In this document: positions 17,359 to 28,571 of the stretch, piece after piece
How the letters are laid out: the number at the start of each line of letters is the position of its first letter
How positions within the stretch are numbered: position 1 is the first letter of the stretch
NCBI RefSeq assembly: GCF_010993775.1
Contig: NZ_WOTO01000045.1
Location: forward strand, 1-64,000
Source of the DNA: Fodinicola feengrottensis
GTDB taxonomy: Bacteria; Actinomycetota; Actinomycetes; Mycobacteriales; HKI-0501
Direction: 5' to 3'
Length of the DNA stretch: 64,000 nt
Notes under the pieces: model-generated
Database searches by the model: none
What the model saw: only the letters and a program-made list of their open reading frames with translations
What the model was told of the DNA's origin: nothing
Position numbers and translations under genes: made by a program

Positions 17359-18163
17359 AACGCGCGATCCTCATTCTAATCTGCGCTCTCTTCGTTGCGC
17401 TGCCGTCGGGAGCTGCGTACGCGGGTGGGTCTGGCGGCCTTGGATGTTCCGATAGTGGGGCAGCCGGATGTCGCGTAACGGCAGGAACGCCAGGCGATCA
17501 GGCGCACGGAGGTCGGACCGGTCAAGGCTCGTCGGGAGGCAGCGGCTCAGGATCATCCGCAGGCGGTGCGACGAATGGCGTGAGGTGCGTACCGGCAGCC
17601 GGCGGCCCGCCGGTGTGCCTGGCGAATATGGCCGGTCAGGGCGGACCAGGCGGTGGGACGCCGGTACCCCTGCCGGTAGTGGCAGCACAGTTGGGTGCAC
17701 AGGCGGCGGCGAATCTGCGGCTGCCAAAACTCGGAATTGTGACGAGCCCGCCGGTAGCCGCTCGCCAGCTGGTCTCGGTACCTACCTGGATGTGGGTCAC
17801 AACCGCGTCGTGGTCGTCTCAGTCAGCGACAGCTGCCGTGCCGGGGTTCAGCGTGACCGCTGTCGCGACGCCACAGGTGGCTCGATGGGGAATGGGTGAC
17901 GGCGTCGCGGTGACATGCCGTGGTCCGGGTACACCGTGGCGGGGGCGGGGACCGATCCTCGCCGATCATCGCCTACGTGCGGGCACACGTATCTACACGC
18001 CTCGAACGCCGCCGCTGGTGGAGCTTTTATTGCGTCCGCGACAGTCTCGTGGCGCGTGACGTGGAGGAGCTCGGACGGCACGTTGTCGGGAGTCGGGCCG
18101 CCGTTGACGACCAACGCGTCGGTGCGACTGGTCGTGTCGGAGGCACCGGTCCTGAACGGATAG
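17352..18163 (+). CDS. Secreted protein, frameshifted
   Basis: ATG 17352 overlaps the lipoprotein stop. A clear signal peptide (MLKRAILILICALFVALPSGAAYA) precedes a Gly/Ser-rich region. The conserved C-terminal part (VTCRGPGTPW, then in the next frame SSPTCGHTYLHAS...ATVSWRVTWRSSDG) continues after an indel near 17930, in a G-rich run, and ends at 18163. Actinomycete homologues of this type are secreted proteins next to Tad genes, sometimes mislabelled ATP/GTP-binding. Its role may be as a surface or pilus-associated component (inference). Confidence 0.65.
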
Positions 18164-18205
18164 CCGCATCCGGTTGGTCGAGATCTGGAAGAAGGGGACG
18201 TAGCG

Positions 18206-18992
18206 ATGGCGGTACGGGACGGGCCGACGTACAGCCCGGTCGGGATGACGGCCGGGCCGCAGGCTAATGGCCGGCCACCGCGACGCCCGGGGTGGCGGCG
18301 GCAGCTGCCATGGCTGCTGGTTGGCGTGCTGGTGATCACGCTCGGCGTGGTTGGCACGGCGATCCTGGTCAGCGCGAGCAACCAACGGCAGCCGGTGTTG
18401 GCCGCGGCCCGCGACCTCCCGGCCGGCCACGCGATCGCGGCGGAGGACCTGCGGATCATCCAGATCGCCACCGACGCCGGTGTTCCCCTCATTCCTGCGA
18501 GCCATCGGGCCACCGTGATCGGTTCGCGGCTGGCCGTGGCCGTACAGGCGGGCGCACCGTTCACCACCCGCCAGATCGGTGCCCCCGCGTGGCCGGCGGC
18601 CCGTCAGGGCGTGGTGGGCGTCGCTGTCGAGGCGGGCCGCTACCCATCGGGGATTGCGCCAGGGGATCACGTCGCGGTGCTGTTGGACCCGCAGCAGCAG
18701 ACTGGTGGCTCTGTCGATCCTGCAGCGTCGAGTCCGGCGACCGGCCCGAGCGGGTCAACGAGCGGTGCCGCGTCAGGCCCGCAGGCACGGGAGCGGGTCG
18801 ACGCGACTGTGATCGCGGTGACGGGGACGGACACCGTTCCCGGTGCTCCGGCGGCCGGGCAGGACGGTGGGGGTGGTGCGGCGGCGGGCTGGTGGTGCGG
18901 TCGTGGAGTTGCAGACCTCCGAGGACGGCGCGGTGCTGGTGGCCTCCGCGCCGGGAGTTCGGCTGATCGCCGTCGCCGGAGACGGGGGCTGA
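18206..18992 (+). CDS. SAF-domain protein, CpaB/RcpC-like pilus assembly factor, frameshifted
   Basis: N-terminal cytosolic tail, one TM helix (about 33-54: LPWLLVGVLVITLGVVGTAILV), then a SAF domain (VLAAARDLPAGHAIAAEDLRIIQIA). This is the CpaB/RcpC arrangement, which binds cell wall or assists the Tad secretin. The final ~35 residues (GAVVELQTSEDGAVLVASAPGVRLIAVAG) are in another frame after an indel near 18885, ending at 18992. It is followed directly by the TadZ-like gene. Confidence 0.8.
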
Positions 18993-19008
18993 GGCATGCC
19001 CTGGTGGT

Positions 19009-20007
19009 GTGTGTTGTTCGGTGACGGGCGCGCCGGGAGTCACCTCGGCGGCGCTGGCGGTGGCCGCCCTCTGGCCGGCTGACCAGGACGTACTGCTGGT
19101 CGAGGCCGATGCTTCCGGTGGTGATCTGGTACCGCGATTGACGCTGCGCCCGGAGCACGGCATCACATCCCTCGCCACAGCCACGCGGCACGGCGTCGCG
19201 ACGGCCGGACTGTCCACGCACGCGCAGCCGGTGCGGATCGGTGGCCGCCTGATCGGGGTCGTTGCCGCGCCGGTCGGGATGCGCGAGGCGCACAGCGCCG
19301 TCGGAGCGGCCGTGGCCAGCGGTGTCCTCGCGCTTACCCGCGATGCGGCGGTCATCACGGACTTGGGACGTCTCCAGGCTCCGGACCTCCGTCGCGACAC
19401 CACACGACCACAGGCCGCTGGCGTCGAGTCCGGCCAGTCGTCCTGGCAGCTGCTACGGGAAGCCGACCTGGTCCTGCTGGTGACCGCGGCGCGGGCCGAT
19501 GCGCTCAGCCACGTCGACGCACTGCGAGAAGACCTTCTCAGCGCGGCCGGTAGTCGGCTTCGCCTGTTGGTGATCGACGACGGCCCGTACGGGGCGAGGG
19601 AGATCGCCGATGCTGTCGCCTGCCCTGTCGCTGGAATGATCCCGCATGATCCGCGCGGGGTGGTACTGCTGCGCCCGAATGGCCCCAACACCCTCGTGCG
19701 TACGCGGCTTGGTCGCGCGGTACGCCAGTTGGTCCGTGGCATCTCCGATGACCTCGCAGCCAAGTACGTCGTTCAACCGACGGCAGCGCGGGAACCGCAG
19801 GCCGCCGGTGCGGTGGTCGCATCGGTGGCGCCGCAGGGATCGGCATTGGACGCTGTGCCGTCGCACGCACCCTATGCATCCCCGTATCCGGATCCACCAG
19901 TTCATAGTCTGCCCACCGCACAGGCTCCCTTTATCCCGATTTCTTCGGCGCCGCCGTCCGTGGCGGGCGCGACTGGTGAGGTGCCGTTGATGTGGAAGAC
20001 GCCGTGA
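19009..20007 (+). CDS. TadZ/CpaE-like MinD-superfamily ATPase
   Basis: 332 residues with a deviant Walker A (SVTGAPGVTSAALAVAALWP), then VLLVEADASGGDLVPRL and VLLVTAARADALSHV. These are marks of ParA/MinD-like TadZ proteins that position the Tad secretion ATPase at the membrane. The P-loop lysine is absent (GAPGVTSA), so ATP hydrolysis may be weak, as in other TadZ. GTG start 17 bases after the SAF gene. The stop overlaps the TadA start as GTGA. The C-terminal ~60 residues are Pro-rich and low-complexity. Confidence 0.75.
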   Translation: MCCSVTGAPGVTSAALAVAALWPADQDVLLVEADASGGDLVPRLTLRPEHGITSLATATRHGVATAGLSTHAQPVRIGGRLIGVVAAPVGMREAHSAVGAAVASGVLALTRDAAVITDLGRLQAPDLRRDTTRPQAAGVESGQSSWQLLREADLVLLVTAARADALSHVDALREDLLSAAGSRLRLLVIDDGPYGAREIADAVACPVAGMIPHDPRGVVLLRPNGPNTLVRTRLGRAVRQLVRGISDDLAAKYVVQPTAAREPQAAGAVVASVAPQGSALDAVPSHAPYASPYPDPPVHSLPTAQAPFIPISSAPPSVAGATGEVPLMWKTP

Positions 20008-21462
20008 CTGGCCCGACCGCGCTCCCACCGGGGTTCGGTGGGGAGCAACCTGCGGTCAACGGGCATGCGGTCACCGAGGTCTCCGGCGGGCACGGAGATC
20101 CGCGTGCGGGCGCTGTCGGCCGCGCCGTCGTCCCACTGAGCGCGTCTACTCAGGTGGCGCCGCCGGAGGTGACCGGACGGATGCGGGCCTGGGTGTCCGA
20201 GCGGATCAGCGAGCGCACGGACGAGACCGGAGAGGCGTTGTCCGAACAGGACCGCTTGAAGCTGGTCACTGAGCTGTTGCCGCAAGCGTGCGAGGTGGAA
20301 GTACGGCGGGCGATGCGGGCCGGCACCTCGGCGATGAGCCACGCAACGGAGGAGGCGGCCAAGCGCGCGGTCCGTGACCGGCTGCTGGGATTGGGTGAGT
20401 TCGAGAAGTACATGGCCGATCCGCGGGTGGAGAACATCAGCGCGAACGGCTACGACAACGTGTGGCTCAGGTACGCCGACGGCAGCAAGGCCCGGGGCGC
20501 CAGTCGCGGACAGCGACGCCGACCTGATCGCGCTGATACAGGAGGCGGCGGCACGAGCTGGCCGCGACGGCGGTGAGGAGCGGCGCTGGGACCCCTCGTC
20601 CCCGGAGCTGCGGCTGCAGCTTCCCGCCGGGCAGCGGCTGGAAGCGGTCGGCTGGGTGGCGCGTCGTCCATCGGTGGCGATCCGGTGTTTCCGGCTGTTG
20701 AACACCACTCTGGCGGACCTGCAAGCTTTGGGCACTGTCGACGCGTGTATCCGCAGCCTGCTCGCGGCGGCGGTGCGCGGCCGGAAGAACATTCTCGTGT
20801 CCGGCGGCCAGGCGGTCGGCAAGACAACCTTCGTGCGCGCACTGACCGCGGAGATGTCGCCGGACGATCGGCTCGGCGTCATCGAGGACGTCTTCGAACT
20901 CGACCTCGACCTGGACGAGGAACGGCATCCGGACGCGATCGCGTTCCAGGCTCGCGACTCGACCGCCGAGGGCGTGGCCGCGGTCGAGATCCAGGAGTTG
21001 CTGCGCTGGGGCCTGCGCATGCACATCGACCGCCTGCTGGTCGGCGAGGCGAGAGGTTTTGAGGTGGTGTCGATGCTCCTGGCGATGAGCCAGGGATGGG
21101 ACGGATCAATCGGCACCATCCATGCCCGCACCAGTCAGGACGCCCTGACCCGGCTGGTGGTCTACGCCCAGCTCGGGCCCGCGGGCGGGGCGATGGCACC
21201 TACCGCGGTGATGTTGACCGGTACCGCGGCGCCGTTGGTGGTGCACCTGGCGTTCACCAGTGGATCCCCTCGGCGGCGGGTGGTGTCCTCCATCAGGGAG
21301 GTCACCGGCGTGGACGAGGCCGGACAGGTGGTCTCCAACGAGCTGTTCGCTCCCGGTCCGGACCGCCGGGCCTGTCCGGCGTACCCGCCGTCGCAGCAAA
21401 CCTATGACGAACTGGTCGAGGCCGGGTTCGACCCGCGGACGCTCGCTGTGCCGGGGCGGTGA
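20004..21462 (+). CDS. tadA: TadA/CpaF secretion ATPase, frameshifted
   Basis: Type II/IV secretion ATPase that powers Tad-type pilus assembly. The N-terminal domain (RAWVSERISERTDETG...LGEFEKYMADPRVENISANG) breaks near 20495, inside GGCAGCAAGGCCCGGGGCG. The rest continues in the next frame: Walker A SGGQAVGKTTF, the Asp box VIEDVFELDL, Walker B region MHIDRLLVGEARGFE and SQGWDGSIGTIHA. GTG 20004 overlaps the upstream stop. Gene order TadZ-TadA-TadB-TadC supports the call. Confidence 0.85.
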
Positions 21463-21468
21463 CCGGAT

Positions 21469-22417
21469 ATGGGCGGCGACCAGCTTTCCGGTTCGGTGAC
21501 GACGTGGCTGGTGGTGGCTTGTGGCGCGGTCGTCGGGATCGGCGCGCTGCTGGTGTTGGTCGCGCTGGCTCGGCGCCCGCGCGAGACGGTCGAAGCGCCC
21601 GGCGACGATGACGACCTCGCCCCTGGTGCCGTCGATGGCCAACCGGGTGCCGGTAGGGGAGCGCGGGGCCGCTGGTCGGTTGTCGCGGCGGTCGGAGCGG
21701 CGGTGGCCGGGTGGCTGATCACCGGCTGGCCGGTCGCCGGCCCGTTGGCGGCACTGACCGTGTGGTTCTGGCCGCTGATGGTCGGCGGCACCCGCCAGCA
21801 CGAGGAGCGGGTCACACGGTCGGACGCGATCGCGACGTGGACGGGACACCTGGTCGGCTCGGTCCGCGCGGCCAGCGGCCTGCAGCAGGCGCTGGTGCGG
21901 TCCGCGCCGCTCGCGCCGGCCGCGATCGCCCCGGTCGTACGCCGCCTGGCTGCCCGACTGCGTGCCGGTCAACGTACGCAGGAGGCGCTGCGGCACGCCC
22001 AAACCGATCTGGACGACGCGACCGGTGATCTGGTGATGATCGCGCTGGGTATGGCAGCTCAGCACGCCGACGGGCTGGCGGACTGTCTGGAGGAGATCCG
22101 TGTCGTCGCCCGCGATGACGCCGACCTGCGCCGGGACACCCACGCGAACCGGGCCCGCGCCCGCACAGCGGTGCGGGTGGTGTTGGGCTCGTCGGCGGCG
22201 ATGGTCGCGATCATGCTGTTCGCGTTCCCCAGCTACCTCACCGCCTACCGCAGCGTTGCCGGACAGCTGGCGTTGGTGGTGATCGCCGCCGGTTACGCGG
22301 CGTGTCTGTGGTGGATTCGCCGGGTCGCCGACATCCCCGACGAGCCACGCATCCTGGTCAGCGGGCCCACCCCAGGGTCCGGCGGTCAGCGCGCGGCGCG
22401 GCGACTGGACGAGGTGA
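21469..22417 (+). CDS. tadB: TadB-like inner-membrane platform protein
   Basis: GspF/TadB family: several TM helices (residues about 8-32 and 68-100, and two near 245-280) and the soluble stretch LVGSVRAASGLQQALVRSAP...LVMIALGMAAQHADGLADCLEEI. It forms the platform with TadC for pilin assembly. The frame runs without a stop into the TadC start, while a TGA overlapping GTG at 22414-22417 is the likely true end in another frame. A small indel late in the gene is therefore likely. Confidence 0.8.
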
Positions 22418-23379
22418 CGCCGATGGTCGCCTGGTCGCAGGCTCTCGGCGTCCCAGCTATCCCCCTCCTAGCCGCCGCGGTGGGCGGGACAGGTCCCGAC
22501 CGCGACAACCGCGATCGTGGTCGCGTGTGGGTACGGGGCACTGATCGGGGTGGGTGTCCTGCTGGTTGTGCGGGGTGTGTGGCGGCGCCGTCCGCCGCTG
22601 GTTGACGTGATCGCCGCGGCGACCGGCACTACCGCACCGACCCGCGGCTGGTGGGACGACGACGGCTGGTTGACGCGATTCGCCACCAGTCTGCGGCTGC
22701 TCGGTCCGGCCGTGAGAGCGGACTTACGACTGCTGAGGCGGCCTGTCCGTACGCACCTGGGGGCCGCTGCGCGCTGACGGCTGCCGGGTGCGCGCTCGGC
22801 GCGGCCGTCCTGTGTGTCCTGGCCGCGGCACCCCTGCTCGTCACCGCCGCGGTAGCCGGTATCGCCGCGGTCGGCGGCGTCTGGTGGACCGGCCGCCAGG
22901 TGACCGCGGCAGCGACCGGGCAGCGCGACGGTCTGCGGCACGCACTGTCGGTGTGGCTGGATCTGGTCGCGATGGCAACCCGCGGCGCCGCCGGTGTCGA
23001 ACAGTCCGTCGAGCGTGCCAGCGCCCACATCCGCGGCGAGTCGGCCGACCAGATCCGGGACGCGGTGATCAAAGCCCGCAACCAAGGCGTCGCGCAATGG
23101 CGCATGATCCGCGCACTCGGTGAGCGCACCGGGGTCCTGGCCTGCATCGACGTGGCCGCGATCCTCGAACTGGGAACCACCGACGGCGCCCGCGTCCAAA
23201 CCGCGCTGCGCGACCAGGCCGCGACCCTGCGGCGGACCCGCCGCGCGGCGGCCAAAGAACGGGTCACGGCCGCCACCGAACGCATCTGGGTCCCCGCCTC
23301 GATCATGACCATCTGGGTCCTCGCGCTGGCGATCTATCCCGCCCTCACCCAGTTCACCACCACCGGGATCTCACCATGA
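22414..23379 (+). CDS. tadC: TadC-like inner-membrane platform protein, frameshifted
   Basis: Begins at a GTG overlapping the TadB end (VTPMVAWSQALGVPAIPLLAAAV). It changes frame in a GGGCGGGAC run near 22485 (continuing GQVPTATTAIVVACGYGALIGVGVLL) and again near 22745. The C-terminal half is clear: LRHALSVWLDLVAMATRGAAGVEQSVERAS...RNQGVAQWRMIRALGERTGV...LAIYPALTQF, the GspF fold with flanking TM helices. Pairs with TadB and TadA. Confidence 0.8.
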
Positions 23380-23476
23380 CCAGTGACGACCAACCGCCCG
23401 CGTCCGGCGCCCGAAGGCAGGCTCTACGACGAATCGGCGCAGCCACGGGCGACAGCGGAAGAAACGGGATTGAGCC

Positions 23477-23713
23477 ATGACCACCACATTTCTGAGGAAA
23501 ACCAGGGCGCGATGCGCCGCCGCGCTCGCATGGGCGCAGGCTGCCGTGCTGGCCTGGATCACCACGCTCCGAGCCCGCGACCCAGAGGCCGGCGACACCA
23601 CCCAAACGGCCATCCTGACCGTCATCGGTGCCGGCACCGCCCTCCTGATCGCACTGGCCATCAGGGCATGGGTCACCGGCAACCTGAAGTTCCCGTCCAT
23701 CGGCGGAGGCTGA
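23477..23713 (+). CDS. Small single-TM protein of the Tad locus, Flp-pilin-like candidate
   Basis: 78 residues: basic amphipathic N terminus, an acidic junction (DPEAGDTTQT) and one hydrophobic helix (AILTVIGAGTALLIALAIRAWV). Size, position between TadC and TadE, and an E-x(n)-hydrophobic layout resemble Flp-type pilins, but a clear G/XXXXEY processing site is not visible. It could be the pilin or a membrane partner. Confidence 0.6.
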   Translation: MTTTFLRKTRARCAAALAWAQAAVLAWITTLRARDPEAGDTTQTAILTVIGAGTALLIALAIRAWVTGNLKFPSIGGG

Positions 23714-23717
23714 GCCG

Positions 23718-24143
23718 GTGCCCCCGCCGACGTGGGCCGGCCGCGGCTTGTCGAGCGAGGAGGGTTCGATCGTCGTGCAGTGGGCGATCGTCGTCCCGTT
23801 GGCGCTGCTGGTCGCGATCGGGATCGTCCAGGTCGGCCTTTACCAGCGTGGGCAACAGATCGCGGACGTGACTGCCAGCCACGCCCTCGTAGCGGCCCGC
23901 CTCCTGGGTGGCACCCCGGCCGATGGCATCGCGGCCGGAAACGCCGCGGCTACGCAGATCGGCGGCGGTTCAGTGCGCGACGTACGGGTCACCATTACCC
24001 AAAACGCCGACACCGTGAACGTCACCGTGCAGGCCCGTGTCCTCGCCCTGCTACCCGGTCCCCTCGCCATTGTGCGGGCGCAAGCCGTCGGACCCCGCGA
24101 ACGGTACGTCGCGGCCAGTCCCACTCTGCAGATAGCGCATTGA
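23718..24143 (+). CDS. TadE-like pseudopilin
   Basis: 141 residues. The N-terminal EEGSIVVQWAIVVPLALLVAIGIVQVGLY is the TadE signature (Glu followed by a hydrophobic helix), then LYQRGQQIADVTASHALVAARL and a beta-rich periplasmic part. GTG start. The stop overlaps the next ATG (TGATG). TadE-type minor pseudopilins help build the Tad pilus. Confidence 0.8.
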   Translation: MPPPTWAGRGLSSEEGSIVVQWAIVVPLALLVAIGIVQVGLYQRGQQIADVTASHALVAARLLGGTPADGIAAGNAAATQIGGGSVRDVRVTITQNADTVNVTVQARVLALLPGPLAIVRAQAVGPRERYVAASPTLQIAH

Positions 24144-24604
24144 TGGCCACCCAACCCGCCCAGCTACGCGCCCACCACGCAGGCAAGGACGGCTCCAGCT
24201 CGGAGGACGGCTCGGCCGCCGCCGAGATGGCCGTACTGATGCTGGTGTTCGTCGTCGTGCTCCTCGGAGCGGTCCTCGCCGTCGGCCGCGCCGGGTCCGC
24301 CGGACACGTCGTGCAGTCCGCCGCCCAAGCTGCCGCCCCCGCCGCGACCTTGACCCGTACAGTTTCCGCCGCCCGCGGCCAAGCCACCGCGCTCGCTGAC
24401 CAAACCCTGAACCAACGCGGAAAACTGTGCGCGAGCAGGCAGGTGCAGGTCGACCTGGCCAACTTCCGCCCAGGCGGCACGGTCCGCGTCCGCATCTCTT
24501 GCACCATCCAGCTGGCCGACCTGAGCCTGCCCGGCGTCCCAGGCACGGCCACATTCCAGGCCAGCTCCGTCAGCGGCGTTGACGTGTTCAGGACAGTCGG
24601 ATGA
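24143..24604 (+). CDS. Second TadE-like pseudopilin
   Basis: 153 residues. EDGSAAAEMAVLMLVFVVVLLGAVLAVGRA is a TadE/TadF-type leader-helix. Downstream HVVQSAAQAAAPAATLTRTVSAARGQA and a Cys pair (LCASR...ISCTIQL) follow. The ATG overlaps the previous stop and the stop overlaps the TadG-like start, so translation is coupled. Confidence 0.8.
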   Translation: MATQPAQLRAHHAGKDGSSSEDGSAAAEMAVLMLVFVVVLLGAVLAVGRAGSAGHVVQSAAQAAAPAATLTRTVSAARGQATALADQTLNQRGKLCASRQVQVDLANFRPGGTVRVRISCTIQLADLSLPGVPGTATFQASSVSGVDVFRTVG

Positions 24605-25139
24605 AGCCCAACTCCTCGCTGGCACGTCGTGGGGCGGCCCGGGCCCGATCCAAGCGACCCGAGCTCGCCGTTAACAACGCCCCCAACCTTCCTGGCATAG
24701 GCGTCCACAACCGTGCGCTGTGGGCACAGGACGACGGACAGATCAGCCCGCTGATCGCCGTTCTTTCCCTCGGCATCATCATCTTCATCGGCTTCCTCTG
24801 GGAGTCCTCGATCACCATCAACGCCCAGGACCGCGCCCTGGGCGTCGCCGAATCCGCCGCCCGCGCCGGCGCCCAGCAGATCTCGCTGGCGAAGCTGCGC
24901 GGCGGCAACCGCGTCCTGACCCTCGACCCGACCGCCGCGCGCGCACCGCCGCATACCAATTCCTCCGCAGCTCCAACGCACAGGGAACCGTGACCGCCAC
25001 GACCTCGCAGGTGTCGGTCACCGTGGTGGTGACCACCCACACCCGGTTCCTGCAGTTCACCGGACTGGTCGGCGACGCCATCACGGCCACCGCGACAGCC
25101 CGCCCCTACGTCGTCCCCCTTCCGGGAGGCGCAGGGTAA
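24601..25139 (+). CDS. TadG-like pilus assembly protein, frameshifted
   Basis: The N-terminal cytosolic part ends in DDGQISPLIAVLSLGIIIFIGFLWESSITINAQDRALGVAESAARAGAQQI, the conserved TadG/Flp-assembly helix and following segment. After DPTA the frame shifts near 24940 (a GCGCGC run). The rest (RTAAYQFLRSSNAQGTVTATTSQVSVTVVVTTHTRFLQFTGL) ends at 25139. The ATG of the next gene overlaps its stop (TAATG). Confidence 0.75.
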
Positions 25140-28100
25140 TGACGCAGAGGCAGTGGGAGCCGACTTTCCTCACCGGACTGGGACGCGTTGTGCGGGCGAT
25201 CCTCGCCGCCGCGGTCCTGATCACGCTGGTCATCGCCCCGCCGTGGCTCCTGCTGACCCTGACTAGTGTTCCCCTCCCCGACCACGCGATCGGCTGGGAC
25301 GACATCGTGGCGTGGAACAGCTACCTGTCCGTCTCCACCCTCGTCCTGCGAGCCGCCACCTGCATAGGCTGGGTCAGCTGGGCTGCCCTCGCCAGCTACA
25401 TCATCGCGACCTCCATCCGCGACGGCGCTGACCAACTCCGCGCGATTCGGACTCACGACCACAGCCCACGCGGCAACACCGGCGGCCCACTACGGGCCGC
25501 GATCTCCGGCCTGGTCGGCCTCATCATCGCCGGGCTGATGACCCGCGCCGCTCTCGCCTCAGACCCGAGCGCCACTGTCGAGTTGCTGCGCGACCGACCA
25601 GCAGTGACCGCGCCGCCCGCCCCAACGAACACGGGCCGCGGACCCGTCAACGCCGCCGCCGCGACGGCCGCACCACAGGACCAGGCAGACAGCACTAATG
25701 GTGGGTGGTACGAGGTTCACAAAGGCGACAACCTCTCGAAAATCGCGAAGAAAAGATACGGGAAACCCCGGCTCTGGACCAAAATCTGGCAGGCGAACCG
25801 GGGACACCGGCAACCAGAAGGCAACGTCTTCCTGAACCCCAACCACATCGAGCCGCACTGGCGACTCTGGATCCCCGGTCGCACTGCCAAGGCGGCGACA
25901 TCCGGACAGCCCGGCGTCGCGGCCCTCCCTGCGCTGCCGCCCACAACAGACCACTCACCCGCGACCAAACCCTCAGCGAGCACGTCGCTACGCGGCGCGG
26001 CGTCGCCACACGCCCCCCCCGCGTCGGCACCGCAGGAATCCACCGGCAGCCACGATTCACCGCCTCATCCCGCGACACCGGCAGCCAATCGACCGGCCGA
26101 CACGGGCATGGTCGACCTGCCCGGTGGCGGGTGGCTCACCCTCGCCGCAGCCGGCGCGCTCAGCGCGGCACTCGCCCTCGCCTACCGCCGCCGCCGCCGA
26201 TCGGTGCACTACCGCAACGTCGACACCACCACCGGCGAAGCCACGACCCCGCTTGTCCGGGCACTGCACCAAACCCAGCGGGGACGCTGCGCTGGTCCGC
26301 GCCCACATCACCCGCACACCAACCCAAACCCGCGGCAGCGGCTCAACCCGCTCTTCCGTTCGCGGTCCGCGCGAGCGGCCAGCTCGTCGGTCTCGAGTAC
26401 ACCCCTGTACTACAGCTTCGCGGTCCAGGTGCTCGGGCCGCCGCGCGAGCGATCATTGCCATCACCGCCGCGACCGGTAACCCCCATGACTCCTCCGGCG
26501 GCGCGGACCTCGCACTGACCAACGCGACCTTGACTGACCTCTTTGCCCCCAATCTCGCTGACGCCTGGAACGACCGCGCCGAGAGTGTCCGTCTGGGCAT
26601 CGGTGACATGAGACTCTGGCCGACCGCTGAGCAGCTCGTGGACTGGCTAGAAGAAGTGCTAATCACCCGCCGCCGCACAACGTTCTCCACCCCTACAACG
26701 GCGCCAACAGCAGTAACCTCGCGGACAACGCGCTACCTGATCGCTCTCGTCGACACACCCACCACCCGCGATCCGCGGCTCGCGGCCATTCTGCGCGAAT
26801 CCGCCCGCCGCGACCTGGGCATCATCGGAGTCCTCCTCGACGACCACCCGGATCCGCGCGCCTGCCACGTCGACTCCGACGGCAACCTCACTATCACCGC
26901 CAACGGCCCCACCCTGCTCGACGGCGCCCGGGCCAGCACACTGCCACCCCAGCATCTGGCCGACCTGCTCCACCAACTCACTGATACGCCAGTCTCGGCG
27001 GAACAACAAGACGGCGCCGTCCAAACCAACATCCCGGCCTGTCCGGCTTTTCCCCGTACCCCAGATCTCGCCGGCGATCAGTCCAGCCAGCATCCGCGGC
27101 CGGCAGGCAACGACTCCGCGCAAGACCAAGCAAGCAAGGCTGCCGGCAGCCACTCTCCTTCACGATCGGCACCGCCGCTGTCGACTCAGCTCACCACGAA
27201 CGCAACGCAGAAAGAGGCACACCACGACCATGACCTGGACGTGATCTCCGCCGAGTTGCCGGACTTACCAATAAAAGCCCCCCCGCCTGTGTTGCGATCG
27301 ACGACATCTCCCGACATCGATCGGCCGAGCATGGCCAAAACTACGCCATCGAACGTCGCCGCACAGATTGTCGCGCCAACTCCCCTTTCGAACCCGTCAG
27401 GTACGGCATCGACGCTCGAACACGACGCGACCGCGACGGACGAACGGCCATCTGCGGACCCGCCAACCGCGTTGCGTCTACGTGTCCTAGGTCGGCTCGA
27501 TGTCCGCGACACCACCGGGGAGCCGGTATTTGTCACTGGTAAAGCCGCCGAACTGCTCGTCCTGCTCGCCGTCTATCCCGACGGCGTGCGGCTCGGCGAC
27601 CTGCTCACAACCCTCTGGCCCGACCACCCACGCAACAGCGCCCGCAACAACCTGTCCACATTGCTGCGACGCACCCGCCGCCAACTCTCCACGCCCGCGT
27701 CTGGATGCGGCGACGACGCAGCGGCCGGAACAGGCATCGTCCACAGCGAACTCGGCTACCGGCTCGACTCCCAGCTGTGGGCGGTCGACCTGTGGGAGAT
27801 TCACCGGCTGCTCGCCGACGCCGCTGCGAGTACCAACAACGCTGATGCCGCCAACCGCGCCCTGCAGCTCTACCGTGGCCGCTTGGACACCGGTGACACC
27901 AGTCCAGAATGGTTACCCGAACTCGACCAGCACCTCACTTCCACCCTCGTCGGCCAGTTCGGACGGCTCGCCGAGCGATACCTGGCCGCTGACCACGACC
28001 TCGCTGCAGCCATCGCCCGAACACTGATCGACGTCACGCCAGAAAACGAATCCCTCTATCAACTGCTCCTGCGCGCCCACGCCGGCAAACCGGCAGCACT

Positions 28101-28227
28101 TCGCGGCGTGCGCGACCTGCTGACCGCCAGGATGAACGATCTTGGCGTTGTTCCGTCCCGCGAGAGCATCGCCCTCGCCGACAACCTCTACGCCGACGCC
28201 GCAAACCCCGTGCCAACTCATCGATAA
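25139..28227 (+). CDS. LysM-BTAD transcriptional regulator with membrane segments, frameshifted
   Basis: About 1000 residues. Three N-terminal TM stretches (about 18-45, 62-88, 125-142), then a LysM domain (about 188-240: WYEVHKGDNLSKIAKKRYG...FLNPNHIEPHWRLWIPG), another TM helix (about 335-350) and a frame change near 26283. The C-terminal ~250 residues form a winged helix (LRVLGRLDVRDTTG...LLTTLWPDHPRNSARNNLSTLLRRTRRQL) plus BTAD domain to 28227. This LysM-BTAD family closes Tad loci in actinomycetes and may sense cell-wall state and regulate the locus (inference). Confidence 0.8.
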
Positions 28228-28571
28228 TGACGCTAGCTCTTCCCGCGCCAAGCCAACCGCCGCAGCAAGTAATCGCCGAACCGCGGTGAGCGTCGTCTTG
28301 GCCACGAACAATCGCCAGTCACGAACAGCCGCGGCGCGGCCGGTCACGAACGAGCCCTGGCTGTCCGTCGATTTGTTAGTCCCACCAGATTCGGATCTCG
28401 TACGGGTCCCGACCGACCTCCGTTCCATCCCAAACTTTCCGATCGTTGGGGTCATCCGGAACCGGGAACTGTTGGACGCTGATCTCATCCGCAGACATTG
28501 CGCGCGCGCCCATGCGGTGACATCGCGGGCGTAATGGATGCGCGCTTGCTGGGTGAGCTTGGTTCCGGGAT
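28228..28571 (+). other. Convergent intergenic region
   Basis: 344 bases between the + strand BTAD gene and the - strand DUF3560 gene. Some protein-like reading exists on the - strand but without a motif or start. No clear hairpin terminator was found. Confidence 0.3.

Noticed and set aside
17352..18163. ATP/GTP-binding function for the secreted protein
   Set aside because: No Walker motif is visible; that label circulates for such proteins without support.
25705..26280. Separate long protein starting inside the LysM gene
   Set aside because: The early part is the shadow frame of the LysM-coding region; only the part after ~26283 is real and belongs to the same protein.
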